Shown: positions 17,856-26,278, numbered from the stretch's first letter. The stretch is DNA of 64,000 nt from G051132615 sp051132615 (GCF_051132615.1 NZ_CP152375.1:1860001-1924000); one strand, 5' to 3'. Notes: generated from the sequence alone by a model not told the origin. Program-made: numbers and translations.

Positions 17856-18677
17856 TTATCTAGCAGATTTTTCTATATGTAACACAAAACCATTGTAGAC
17901 ATATCTTTGTTTAAATTCTTCTGTTGTTAGGTGATGCAAACCATCAAGCGAGTCAGCAATCGTGTACGTGTCACCATTGTGGCCAAGTAAAGTGATAAAG
18001 TGCCCTATACGTCCAAGTTTTACACCAATAATAGAAGGTGTGGGCACCTTGCCTAATTCGGGTTCATGTAAAAAGCGATATTGATACCCCTGTTGATGGG
18101 CATAACGGGCTAAGTACCAGTTTTCTGTTCCTGTAGATGAAGAGAATGCTTGTTTTGCTATATTGGCTTCAGTATCTACTGTGCCATAACCCTTCAAAAT
18201 GGTTGCTAAAGAAGATGGGCCACAGGTTGATGGCGTTGTTTGTAATGCAATACCTTTGAACCACTGATGACCAATAGTGTGTTGTGGAAGCGGTCTAATC
18301 AATGGCTTAATAAAAGGAATGCTTGTATAAAACAAAGTAATAAGCAAGCAGAGTATTAATCTGCTGATGTGCCTTGGCTTAGAATGGTTGCAGTGGTTGG
18401 CTAAATAGCTACTGAGTGCGCCAGTAAAGGGTGAGAAGAATACAATGAATAATTCTGTATAGGGTGTCGCTCTAAATTGGGCATAAAGTGGGTTTGCACC
18501 AATTGCATCAGAAAGATAGGCTACAGGAATGCTGAGGCTAAGTAATGCAAAAATAAAACTGACAATAAGATAAAGGTATTTATTTGATACGGAATGAATC
18601 ATATTAAAAAATCTGTTGGAACCGAAAAATAGCACCAAACAGAGTAATAAACTGATATAAAAATTAGGATTTACCAT
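17856..18677 (-). CDS. Membrane-anchored C39-like cysteine peptidase
   Basis: 273 residues. The first 128 or so contain four hydrophobic segments, the last near 104-122. The C-terminal part is a papain-like C39 fold: LQTTPSTCGPSSLATILKGYG places the catalytic Cys at residue 152, GHFITLLGH gives H226, and YTIADSLDG gives D242, so the C-H-D triad is intact. Classical C39 domains cleave double-glycine leaders of bacteriocins while fused to ABC transporters; here the domain is attached to a plain membrane region, with no ABC transporter or peptide gene nearby. Two bases separate it from the upstream dioxygenase gene, so the two are probably one operon. Substrate unknown. Confidence 0.75.
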   Translation of the reverse strand: MVNPNFYISLLLCLVLFFGSNRFFNMIHSVSNKYLYLIVSFIFALLSLSIPVAYLSDAIGANPLYAQFRATPYTELFIVFFSPFTGALSSYLANHCNHSKPRHISRLILCLLITLFYTSIPFIKPLIRPLPQHTIGHQWFKGIALQTTPSTCGPSSLATILKGYGTVDTEANIAKQAFSSSTGTENWYLARYAHQQGYQYRFLHEPELGKVPTPSIIGVKLGRIGHFITLLGHNGDTYTIADSLDGLHHLTTEEFKQRYVYNGFVLHIEKSAR

Positions 18678-18679
18678 GA

Positions 18680-19447
18680 TTAATCAAAACGCCAACAGGC
18701 CATAGATAAAGTTGCGTATTCTATATCATCATGTAGTTTTATTGGTTGTTGATTGGGGGTACTCGCACCTAGTGCAACAAATAAAGGTAAAAAGTGCTCA
18801 TTTGTTGGATGGTTTTTGTGTGCGAAAGGCGCTTCTTGTTCGTAGTTCACCAAAGCTTGGTGATCTTGTGCCAATAATTTTTCATCTGCCCATGTTATAA
18901 AATCGGTAATCCAAGAAGGGGTGGGTTCTTGATGACTTAATGTCCTTAAATTATGGGTATAACCACCACTGCCAATGATAAGCACATTTTTTTCTCGCCA
19001 AGAACGAAGTTGTTCTCCTAAAGTGAAATGCCATAAAGGATTTTCATCAGCATTAAGTGAAATGGAAATAATCGGAATATTGGCTTGAGGATACATCAAC
19101 ATTAAAACAGTCCATATACCATGATCAATACCTTGTTGTATGACTGTTGGGTTGAAGCCAGATCGCTGTAATTGATGAAATAAAATATCGCTTAGTTCAG
19201 TTTGTACAGGAATAGGATAATTCAAATGGTAGAGCTGTTCAGGAAAGCCATAAAAATCATTAATTAATACTGGTTGTGGTTCTGTATTTAAACATAAGCC
19301 ATGTGTTTGCCAATGAGCAGAAACAATAATAATGGCATCTGGTTGTGTTAATGTTTGTCCAAGTTGCTTTAAAAATAAATGTGTTGAGCTAGATTCCAAT
19401 ACAATCATGGGAGAACCATGAGAAATAAATAAAGCAGGTTGTGACAT
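18680..19447 (-). CDS. LigB-family extradiol dioxygenase (4,5-DOPA dioxygenase type, YgiD-like)
   Basis: Ring-cleaving non-haem metal dioxygenase of the DODA/YgiD group. 255 residues from the preferred start. Motifs seen are ALFISHGSPMIVLES at the N-terminus (metal-binding His), DAIIIVSAHWQT, the GIDHGIWTVL active-site segment, and LIIGSGGYTHNLRTL. The ATG at 19447 is chosen over the GTG at 19456 because AGGAG (19456-19460) is 8 bases before it and would overlap the GTG. Physiological substrate in bacteria is uncertain. Confidence 0.88.
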   Translation of the reverse strand: MSQPALFISHGSPMIVLESSSTHLFLKQLGQTLTQPDAIIIVSAHWQTHGLCLNTEPQPVLINDFYGFPEQLYHLNYPIPVQTELSDILFHQLQRSGFNPTVIQQGIDHGIWTVLMLMYPQANIPIISISLNADENPLWHFTLGEQLRSWREKNVLIIGSGGYTHNLRTLSHQEPTPSWITDFITWADEKLLAQDHQALVNYEQEAPFAHKNHPTNEHFLPLFVALGASTPNQQPIKLHDDIEYATLSMACWRFD

Positions 19448-19551
19448 AATAAACACTCCTTAATATCTTAAGCCATTATTGTGTTGTGAGTAGTATATCG
19501 CTTGTTACAAAGGTTAACCAGATGCCACTTGATGTTGAGATAAATTTAAAT

Positions 19552-20133
19552 TCAAGAAACGTCTAAGCCAATATAAGGGCCAAATAAGGCCAGTAGACCT
19601 AAAACAGCAAAAATAGCTGCAGCACAATAGCGCACTAATTTAAAAGGAAATTTTGGTGAGGCAATTTTACCTAAAATAACCGCAGGAATATCGGCAATTA
19701 ACATACCTAAAGTCGTTCCCGCTATCACCCAGAACAATGCTTGAAATTGTGCTGCCAACCCAATAGTCACAACTTGTGTTTTATCCCCCATTTCAGCCAG
19801 AAAAAAGGCGATACATGTTGTCATAAAAACCCCATAAGGACTGGTTTTTGGTTGTTCATCCTCATCCATTTCATCTGGCTTAAGTGTCCAAAAAGCCATA
19901 ATAATAAAAAAGATACCCATCACCCATCTTAAAATATCATGAGGAATTTGGTTACCAATAAAGTGTCCAACAAAACCTGCTAAAGCATGGTTTAGTAATG
20001 TTGCACAGAGAATACCCAAAATAATAGGCACAGGTTTTTTAAAACGTGCAGCTAAAATAAGTGCCAATAATTGTGTTTTATCACCAATTTCACCTAAAGT
20101 GATGGCAATGGTTGAAATTAAGAAAGCTTCCAT
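19552..20133 (-). CDS. TMEM165/GDT1 family Mn2+/Ca2+ transporter
   Basis: UPF0016 membrane protein with six TM helices and the two family signatures: ITLGEIGDKTQLLALILAARF in the first half and FFLAEMGDKTQVVTIGLAAQF in the second. Bacterial members export manganese. The frame is open further upstream, but the ATG at 20133 starts MEAFLISTIAITLGEIGDKTQ and gives 193 residues, the family length; the extra upstream codons lie in a riboswitch. A yybP-ykoY-type RNA and a long hairpin precede it, so expression should rise with Mn2+. Confidence 0.9.
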   Translation of the reverse strand: MEAFLISTIAITLGEIGDKTQLLALILAARFKKPVPIILGILCATLLNHALAGFVGHFIGNQIPHDILRWVMGIFFIIMAFWTLKPDEMDEDEQPKTSPYGVFMTTCIAFFLAEMGDKTQVVTIGLAAQFQALFWVIAGTTLGMLIADIPAVILGKIASPKFPFKLVRYCAAAIFAVLGLLALFGPYIGLDVS

Positions 20134-20142
20134 AATAATAAG

Positions 20143-20191
20143 GAGGCTGGGTAGAAACAAAGACAATGATACCAGTATTCTACCCAGCCTC
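20143..20191 (-). promoter_or_regulatory. 14-bp hairpin between riboswitch and start codon (expression platform)
   Basis: A perfect inverted repeat GAGGCTGGGTAGAA (20143-20156) / TTCTACCCAGCCTC (20178-20191) with a 21-nt loop ends 9 bases before the ATG at 20133. On the minus strand the sequence between hairpin and ATG is CTTATTATT: no Shine-Dalgarno sequence is visible and the U tract is imperfect. It is presumably the switching element of the riboswitch. Confidence 0.6.
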
Positions 20192-20204
20192 AGGTAAGTC
20201 AATA

Positions 20205-20318
20205 CTTGTATCAAAGGTCTTGCCAAACTGTTATTTAAGACAGTCAGATACACCATAACCTAAATGGTTAAGTATGTTGATGTATCTCATTTATGAAATG
20301 AGGCTACTCCCCAATGAG
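20205..20318 (-). ncRNA. yybP-ykoY (Mn2+) riboswitch aptamer
   Basis: Read on the minus strand, the leader contains GGGGAGTAGCC (20302-20312), then CATCAACATACT, and then GGCAAGACCTTTG (ending near 20212). These are the conserved L1 and L3 segments (GGGGAGUAG and GCAAGACC) of the yybP-ykoY Mn2+ riboswitch, in the right order and about 90 nt apart. The downstream gene is a GDT1-family Mn transporter, a common target of this RNA. Boundaries are approximate. Confidence 0.88.
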
Positions 20319-20421
20319 TGGGGCGTACTGTACACAAAAATAAATAGTAATGCAAGGCAAAAACCAGATTTAATTTTCTATAAATAATTGAAATTAATTT
20401 GATTTTTTTGATTTAAATTAT

Positions 20422-21606
20422 TTATTTTATTATTTGAACAATACGTTTTGCAGCCTCAACACATTCCTCTAGTGGCGCAACAAGGGCAATACGTACATAG
20501 CCTTTACCAGCATTGCCTAACGGTGTATCCCGAGCCAAAAAACTACCTGGCAAAACTTGCACTGAGGCTTCTTGCCACAGCTTTTGTGTAAAGGCCAAAT
20601 CATCTTGTTCTGGCACCTTTAGCCATATATAAAATGAAGCATCTGGCCGTGATATGGTGTATTTGCTCTGTAATATAGGCAAAACAGTATTAAATTTTTC
20701 TTGATACAGTTGACGATTTTCTTCAACATGTTTTTCGTCTGACCAAGCGGCAATACTGGCATATTGTGTGGGTAGACTCATGGCACTGCCATGGTATGTT
20801 CGATAAAGTAAAAACTGCTTGATCAGTTGTTCATCACCTGCAACAAAGCCAGAACGTAAACCTGGCACATTGGAGCGTTTTGATAAGCTGGTGAACATCA
20901 TTAAGTTTTGCCAAGAGCGTCCCAGTTCTTTTGCTGCTTGTAAGCAACCGATGGGTGCTTCTTCAAAATAAATTTCAGAATAGCATTCATCAGAAGCAAT
21001 CACAAAGTGGTATTGATCTTGTAAAGCAAAAAGCTTTTGCCAATCAAATTTTTGCATCACTGATCCGGCAGGATTATTTGGTGAGCAAACAAAAACTAAT
21101 TGTGTTCTTGTCCAAATACCTTCGGGTACTTCATCCCAGCTAGGCATAAAATCGGGGGCCAAGCAATTTACATAAAATGTATCGGCTCCAGCTAAAAAAG
21201 CAGCGCCTTCATAAATTTGATAAAAAGGGTTGGGGCTAATAATAATCGGTTTAGTTTGTTTGTTTTGTTCAGCATGAATGATTGTTTGTACAAAAGCAAA
21301 CAAAGCTTCACGACTGCCATTGGTTGGCAAAATTTGTGTATTGGGACATACATCAATTTGATATCTATTTTTAAGCCATGTGGCACAGGTTTGGCGCAAT
21401 GATTCAAGTCCTAAAGTGGCGGGATATTGCGCTAAAGTAGATAAATTTTTGGTCAATGCATCTGTAATCAATTGAGGCGTGGGGTGTTTGGGTTCACCTA
21501 TTTGTAAATTGATGGGGGCTAAGCCAGCTTTAGGTTGGCAAGAAGACATTAAGGCGCGTAATCGTTCGAATGGGTAAGGTTGTAAGCGGGACAGTAATGA
21601 ATTCAC
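20422..21606 (-). CDS. dapC: Succinyldiaminopimelate transaminase
   Basis: PLP-dependent class I/II aminotransferase of the lysine/diaminopimelate pathway. Starting at the GTG at 21606, it begins with the DapC-type N-terminus (M/V)NSLLSRLQPYPFERLRALM; AGGAG (21612-21616) lies 5 bases before it, so this start is preferred to the longer frame from 21630. 394 residues. Motifs seen are INLQIGEPKHPTP, VCSPNNPAGSVM, ASDECYSEIYFEE, and the PLP lysine in TSLSKRSNVPGLRSGFVAGD. The 165 bp beyond its stop hold the 5' end of the riboswitch transcript. Confidence 0.9.
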   Translation of the reverse strand: MNSLLSRLQPYPFERLRALMSSCQPKAGLAPINLQIGEPKHPTPQLITDALTKNLSTLAQYPATLGLESLRQTCATWLKNRYQIDVCPNTQILPTNGSREALFAFVQTIIHAEQNKQTKPIIISPNPFYQIYEGAAFLAGADTFYVNCLAPDFMPSWDEVPEGIWTRTQLVFVCSPNNPAGSVMQKFDWQKLFALQDQYHFVIASDECYSEIYFEEAPIGCLQAAKELGRSWQNLMMFTSLSKRSNVPGLRSGFVAGDEQLIKQFLLYRTYHGSAMSLPTQYASIAAWSDEKHVEENRQLYQEKFNTVLPILQSKYTISRPDASFYIWLKVPEQDDLAFTQKLWQEASVQVLPGSFLARDTPLGNAGKGYVRIALVAPLEECVEAAKRIVQIIK

Positions 21607-21743
21607 AATAGCTCCTAAGCAAAATAACAATAAGCAAATTAGCCTAAGATTTTAGCATTAAATAAAATACTTTTTGTGTAAATTACCGAAATGCCTAGCC
21701 AAAATAGTCATAAAGCACTAAAATGGTTACCTACAGTTCTTTT

Positions 21744-22106
21744 GGGGGCGACCTTGGTTTCGACGGGGGTTGCAAAGCAGAAGAGGGCATACCGGGATCT
21801 CAGTTACCCCGTAAAACACTGAAATTATATAGTCGCAAACGACGAAACTTACGCTTTAGCTGCTTAAGCTAAACGCTGCAACGGTTGGCCTATGGGCCGT
21901 GTGGGGTAACTCACAGCAGTGTCATTTTACATAGGCTGGTTCTAAGTTGGGTTGCTTAATTTAGAATAAGACTTAAGGCAACTGGTTCAATATAAGCCTG
22001 TCGGTTGGCGTGTATTGGATAAGAATTCTAAATGAATCAGACTAAGTATGTAGAACTCTCTGTAGAGGATTTCCGGACGCGGGTTCGATCCCCGCCGCCT
22101 CCACCA
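21744..22106 (+). ncRNA. ssrA: Transfer-messenger RNA (tmRNA)
   Basis: The 5' GGGGGCG pairs with 3' CGCCTCC (one G-U pair) followed by ACCA, giving a tRNA-like acceptor stem; the T arm GGGTTCGATCCC is present near 22081. The tag reading frame starts at the resume codon GCA (21835) and reads ANDETYALAA then TAA (21865-21867). The length of 363 nt is typical of a one-piece tmRNA. A weak promoter (TAGCCA, 17 bp, TAAAAT at 21719-21724) is possible upstream. Its partner smpB is at 49223. Confidence 0.97.
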
Positions 22107-22112
22107 AAATTT

Positions 22113-22146
22113 AAAATAACCCCAAATTTTTGGGGTTATTTTTTAT
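22113..22146 (+). terminator. Intrinsic terminator of ssrA
   Basis: A 14-bp stem AAAATAACCCCAAA / TTTGGGGTTATTTT with a short loop and T tract lies 7 bases after the CCA end. The 200 bp that follow, up to 22347, are AT-rich with no gene that I can see. Confidence 0.9.
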
Positions 22147-22347
22147 CCAAAAAACTTAATTAACCAATTGATATATGGAAAGATTTAATTAAAATATATA
22201 TTCGTGGTTTAAATTTATATGTTTTTTAAACCTTTATTTATGAGATTCACACAGTTATTGTCGGCAATATTATAGGTTAAATTAAAATATATATTGTAGT
22301 AACCAATGAATCTTAGAATCTTAATACACAGTATCAGGAGGCTGGTT

Positions 22348-23133
22348 TTATTGTATTAGTTTAAATGTAATGGGGATGCGTATTGTTTCTGAAATAGGCT
22401 TTCCGTTTTTTATCTCTGGGTTAAATTTGCTCTTTAATACAGCATTCTTTGCTGCATAGTCTAAGTCTTTGTCGCCACTACTTTTATAGATAAAAGCAGT
22501 TGTCACATCTCCTTGAGTACTGATTGTTGCTTGGATCAACACAGTACCTTCAATGCCAAGCTCTAATGCGCGAGAAGGGTATTCAAGTTTGATCGATGCC
22601 CGTTTGAGCGATGCTTTGTCTGATTGAAATTGATTTGCCCATTCCCATGGAGGAATTGGATTGGAAATAGACCACAATCCATACTTAGCCTGTTTGGCTT
22701 CTTCTTGTGCTAATTGGTATTCTTGATTTTGTCTATCATTTGATACTCTGTCATACCAAGCGTTTCCATAAAGGATCATGTGTAGGTTAACAGAGACAGC
22801 AACAGGACGAAACCCTATCTGATATTCGGTATCTGGATAACCTGAAAAATTATAAACAGTACCCAAAACAGAATGTTGCCCTGTTTTTGCAACTTCAATA
22901 AAAACATTTTTACCAAGGATGAGCTCCTCTAATTCTTTTTGTGCTTCAGCACCATAGGGTTGCTTCAGATCAGGTGCGATCAATTGATCCAATTGAACCG
23001 TAATTAAATTTTTTGGTTCAATTTGACAAATAAAAGAGTGACCATTGATTATATCGGTTACTTTGCATTCTATTGTTGTTTGCGCGTGGGTAAATGAAGC
23101 GAAAAATATTAAAGTAAAGAATAATGTTTTCAT
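22348..23133 (-). CDS. Exported fusion: degenerate SNase-like domain plus TonB C-terminal domain
   Basis: 261 residues with a signal peptide (1-17, ...FTHA). Residues 20-160 follow the staphylococcal nuclease-like pattern (VTDIINGHSF, QLIAPDLKQPYGAEAQKELEEL, GKNVFIEV, VSVNLHMILYGNAWYD, AQEEAKQAKYGLW). The catalytic positions are lost: NGHS at 30-33 replaces DGDT, Q47 stands for the catalytic Arg, D55 for the Glu after AP, and V89 where the second catalytic Arg (YGR) would be. Residues 180-261 form a TonB C-terminal domain (YPSRALELGIEGTVLIQATI, LDYAAKNAVLKSKFNPEIKNGKPISETIRIPITFKL). There is no TM anchor besides the signal sequence, so it is not a classic energy transducer. Probably a periplasmic binding or scaffold protein; function unknown. 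Confidence 0.75.
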   Translation of the reverse strand: MKTLFFTLIFFASFTHAQTTIECKVTDIINGHSFICQIEPKNLITVQLDQLIAPDLKQPYGAEAQKELEELILGKNVFIEVAKTGQHSVLGTVYNFSGYPDTEYQIGFRPVAVSVNLHMILYGNAWYDRVSNDRQNQEYQLAQEEAKQAKYGLWSISNPIPPWEWANQFQSDKASLKRASIKLEYPSRALELGIEGTVLIQATISTQGDVTTAFIYKSSGDKDLDYAAKNAVLKSKFNPEIKNGKPISETIRIPITFKLIQ

Positions 23134-23340
23134 AAGTTATTTTAACATAATGATTTTATAGATTGGTTTTTGCTTGTTATATGTTTAATTGGGGGACGAA
23201 GCCATAAAATGAATGGGTTATATGATATGAAGAATATCAAAAATAAAATATTATTGTTAAAAGCTAAAAAATTATTGTAAAACGATAATTTATAAGATAT
23301 GATGTTTTCCAAATAAATAACTTTAAGAAAGGTTAAATAT

Positions 23341-23904
23341 ATGAAAACGTTAAATATTGCACATGCTAGCCAACGTATGGCAATGGTGACCTTGTTTTTA
23401 ATTGGTGCAATGTTGCTTTTAAATACGCTCAGTTGGTTCTTGCCTATTTTGGCTTCGGTTGAAGGTGGGTATGGTTTGAGTTTTTCTTTAACAGATCGGT
23501 TGATTTCAGGTTTCGATGTGAATATATTGGCTTTCCCATGGTGGCAAAAAATCGGTGGGGTGGTCTTATCCAGTATTCCATTATTGATATTGGCAAACGG
23601 TTTGTATCAATTATATTTATTGTTTCAAAACTTCAGTCAAGGACAGTATTTTTCAGTTACATCTGCCAATTATTTAGGTAAAGTTGGGCGTTCAGTGATG
23701 TTATGGGTTGTTTTGGATTTTCTCTGTGAACCACTGTTGAGTATGTGGATGACCATTAACGCCGCTTCTGGTGATCATCTGATCACATTGAGTATTACCG
23801 CTTCATCTCTTGTTGCTTTATTTCTTGCTGGGTGTATTACCATTATTGCCCATATTTTGCGCCAAGCGTCTATTATTGAGCATGAAAATAAACAGTTTAT
23901 TTAG
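23341..23904 (+). CDS. DUF2975-type four-helix membrane protein
   Basis: 187 residues with four predicted TM helices (about 14-36, 60-88, 115-136, 150-172). The arrangement of a DUF2975 membrane protein with a small XRE regulator immediately downstream is widespread and matches what is seen here (6-bp gap). AAGG stands before the ATG. Function is not known; the pair is usually thought of as a membrane sensor or effector with its regulator. Confidence 0.75.
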   Translation: MKTLNIAHASQRMAMVTLFLIGAMLLLNTLSWFLPILASVEGGYGLSFSLTDRLISGFDVNILAFPWWQKIGGVVLSSIPLLILANGLYQLYLLFQNFSQGQYFSVTSANYLGKVGRSVMLWVVLDFLCEPLLSMWMTINAASGDHLITLSITASSLVALFLAGCITIIAHILRQASIIEHENKQFI

Positions 23905-23910
23905 GATAAA

Positions 23911-24126
23911 ATGATGTCAATTGAAATACAACTGGATGTTATGTTGGCAAAACGTAAGGTGAAGTCTAAAGATTTGGCGTTACAGGTTGGTATTACTGAA
24001 CAAAATTTATCTTTATTAAAACAAGGAAAAGTGAAAGGGATACGTTTTTCGACACTTGAGGCAATCTGTCAGTATTTAGATTGTCAGCCAGGAGATCTAT
24101 TAGTGTTTCACCCAGAGTCAGAATAA
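23911..24126 (+). CDS. Small XRE-family HTH regulator
   Basis: 71 residues, almost entirely one Cro/CI helix-turn-helix of the YozG type: DVMLAKRKVKSKDLALQVGITEQNLSLLKQGKVKGIRFSTLEAICQYLDCQPGDLL. It is translated with the DUF2975 gene; AGGA at 23903-23906 could serve the ATG at 23911 or the one at 23914. Likely controls its own operon. Confidence 0.85.
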   Translation: MMSIEIQLDVMLAKRKVKSKDLALQVGITEQNLSLLKQGKVKGIRFSTLEAICQYLDCQPGDLLVFHPESE

Positions 24127-24136
24127 TTGATTATTT

Positions 24137-24175
24137 AATAAAGAGGGCAGCATAAGAATATGCCCCCTCTTTATT
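24137..24175. terminator. Terminator between convergent genes
   Basis: The stem AATAAAGAGGG / CCCTCTTTATT with T/A flanks lies between the HTH gene and the minus-strand DUF1090 gene; usable in both directions. Confidence 0.75.
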
Positions 24176-24192
24176 AAAATTAAATGTTAGAT

Positions 24193-24567
24193 TTAAACCC
24201 TTGCTTTTGCTTCTGCTAATTCAGTCAACGCTTTTTGTAGTTTTCTTTCTCTTTTGGCAATTTTTTGTGCGTCTCCTCTTGCTTTTGCTTCTTTTAGCTC
24301 ACGTTCCGCTTTTGATACTTTGAACTCTTTTTCTTTGACTTTTTCTTGTCTTTTTGCTTTTAAACCCTCATCGGTACAATAGGCTTTAACATCAGCAAGT
24401 GCTTTATTTAAACCAGCAATACGGTAGGTATTATTATGGGTTTTTGCGTAAGAAATCTCGGTTTCTATGGCTTTTTGTTTTTCCGCACAAGATAAACCTT
24501 TTGCAGATACAGTCATTGATAATGATAGTGCAATGATGCTTAAAATAAATTTACTTTTTGTGTTCAT
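24193..24567 (-). CDS. yqjC: DUF1090 periplasmic protein (YqjC family)
   Basis: 124 residues with a signal peptide (about 1-22, ...MTVSA). The mature part has CAEKQKAIETEISYAKTHNN and YRIAGLNKALADVKAYC with two conserved cysteines, then a highly charged helix rich in K/E/A (KERERKLQKALTELAEAKARV-like heptads) forming a coiled coil. This is the pattern of E. coli YqjC. Function is not established. Confidence 0.88.
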   Translation of the reverse strand: MNTKSKFILSIIALSLSMTVSAKGLSCAEKQKAIETEISYAKTHNNTYRIAGLNKALADVKAYCTDEGLKAKRQEKVKEKEFKVSKAERELKEAKARGDAQKIAKRERKLQKALTELAEAKARV

Positions 24568-24835
24568 GGGTATGTTTCCTTTTTTTGTTTAAATAAAAGT
24601 ATTTGATGGACGTATGTTATCAAGTAAATATTAAGCAAATATTAAATTCAAATTATTTTATTGTGATATAAGCGCTGGTATAGAAAAAAAGAGTTTTTGA
24701 TACTGCTAAAAGGTTAGCTCAACCCAGATATTTTTTGCATAAGTTTAATTATATTTGAATAAGCAATTTGTGGAATATTTTGTGCCTGTTAGATGATTTA
24801 TGAAGATAATTTTTCTATAGTATAAAAGTTGATGT

Positions 24836-24881
24836 TTACCCAGAGAGTTTAAATACTCTCTGGGTAAGGTAAGGTAAGGTT
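24836..24881. repeat. Hairpin plus (GGTAA)n tandem repeat in a 312-bp gap
   Basis: The perfect 13-bp inverted repeat TTACCCAGAGAGT / ACTCTCTGGGTAA (24836-24848 / 24855-24867) runs into about 3.6 copies of GGTAA that reach the stop codon of the MFS gene. The hairpin may terminate the MFS transcript, though the U tract on the minus strand is poor. The rest of 24568-24835 is AT-rich and shows nothing recognisable. Confidence 0.55.
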
Positions 24882-26241
24882 AAATAGCTGAATTTTTGCT
24901 TATTTCATTAAATGAAGTAGTTTCTTTTTCCTGCTTTTGTTCTTTAATCAAACACACAATCAGTACACACGCAATCATTTCCAACATGGCCACAAAAAAT
25001 AGGCCGCTGGATAAACTACCAGTAGTATCTTTTAAAAAACCAATCATATAAGGCGCCACAAATCCAGCTAAATTACCAACTGAATTGATTAGAGCTATGC
25101 CTCCAGCCGCAGCAGTACCAGCTAAGAATAATGTTGGTAAAGACCAAAAAACGGGGAAAGCAGCCAAGATACCTGCTGAAGCAATAGTTAATGAGAACAT
25201 CGCTAAATAAATATTATCCATAAATAAGCCTGTTGCAAATAGACCAATACCTGCAATCAACGCTGCAAACGCACAGTGGTAGCGACGCTCTCCTGTTTTA
25301 TCTGAATGGGCACCATTGAAAAGCATGGCAATTGTGCCCACAATAAAGGGGATAGCGGATACTAGACCGATCATTAAATTATTGTTAATGCCTAGTGATT
25401 TCACTACAGAAGGGGTCCAAAATGCGATTGTGGCATTGCCACTAACAATACAAAAATAAATGGCTGTGCAGTACCAAACTTTCTTTTGGGTAAAAATACT
25501 TTTGAGTGAAGAGTGTTTAGTTGGATCTTTACCTTCTTTGGCAATTTCTGCTGTAATAAATTGTTGTTCTTTTTGATTTAAAAATTTTGCATTTGCTGGT
25601 TTTTCGGGTAAATAAAGCAAGACAAAAATACCTGCAATCACAGAAGGAATACCTTCAATGATAAATAACCACTGCCAGTTAGCATGTCCACCAATACCAC
25701 CTACCATCGTTTCCATAATAAAGCCCGCAATCGGGCCACCAACAACACCTGCAATGGCAAATGATGTCATAAACATGCCATTGATTTTCGCGCGTTGTTT
25801 TGCGGGAAACCAATAGGTTAGGTATAAAACCACCCCAGGGAAAAAGCCTGCTTCAAAAACCCCCAATAAAAATCTTAATGTATAAAAAATCATTTCAGAG
25901 TGGGCATAAGCCATACCAATTGAGGTAATCCCCCATAAAATAGTAATTCGTGCGAGGGTTAGGCGGGCTCCGATTTTTTCCAATAATAAATTACTGGGTA
26001 CTTCAAATAAGAAGTAACCAATGAAAAAAATCCCTGCCCCAAAACCGTATACGGCTTCACTAAATTTTAAATCTTCCAGCATAGCCAGCTTGGCAAAGCC
26101 TACATTCACGCGGTCAATCCAAGCCAAGACAAATAAAAACACCAAAAAGGGGATTAAACGCCATGTGACTTTACGAAATATCTCTTTTTGTTCTTTTGTA
26201 CTCAGTTGTTCTGAGTTATTTTGATTTGTTAGAACAGTCAT
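24880..26241 (-). CDS. MFS transporter, anion:cation symporter (ACS) family
   Basis: 453 residues, 12 TM helices, with ACS-family marks: FVLAWIDRVNVGFAKL in TM1, GAGIFFIGYFLFEVPSNLLLEKIGAR, GVFEAGFFPGVVLYLTYWFP and NWQWLFIIEGIPSV. Members import organic anions such as tartrate, phthalate, hexuronates or allantoate. Last gene of the cluster with regulator, DUF2848 protein and amidase, 37 bp after the amidase; it probably imports the amide or acid that the cluster degrades. Substrate not deducible. Confidence 0.9.
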   Translation of the reverse strand: MTVLTNQNNSEQLSTKEQKEIFRKVTWRLIPFLVFLFVLAWIDRVNVGFAKLAMLEDLKFSEAVYGFGAGIFFIGYFLFEVPSNLLLEKIGARLTLARITILWGITSIGMAYAHSEMIFYTLRFLLGVFEAGFFPGVVLYLTYWFPAKQRAKINGMFMTSFAIAGVVGGPIAGFIMETMVGGIGGHANWQWLFIIEGIPSVIAGIFVLLYLPEKPANAKFLNQKEQQFITAEIAKEGKDPTKHSSLKSIFTQKKVWYCTAIYFCIVSGNATIAFWTPSVVKSLGINNNLMIGLVSAIPFIVGTIAMLFNGAHSDKTGERRYHCAFAALIAGIGLFATGLFMDNIYLAMFSLTIASAGILAAFPVFWSLPTLFLAGTAAAGGIALINSVGNLAGFVAPYMIGFLKDTTGSLSSGLFFVAMLEMIACVLIVCLIKEQKQEKETTSFNEISKNSAI

Positions 26242-26278
26242 AATAAATTTTTCCTTTGTTTTGAAACCAGATATTGAA

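Noticed and set aside
20134..20256. N-terminal extension of the GDT1 transporter (frame open to an ATG at 20256)
   Set aside because: The extension would be read from the riboswitch aptamer and hairpin, and the family N-terminus starts at 20133.
22147..22347. Possible tRNA or small RNA after ssrA
   Set aside because: No cloverleaf, T-loop motif or terminator is seen in this AT-rich gap.
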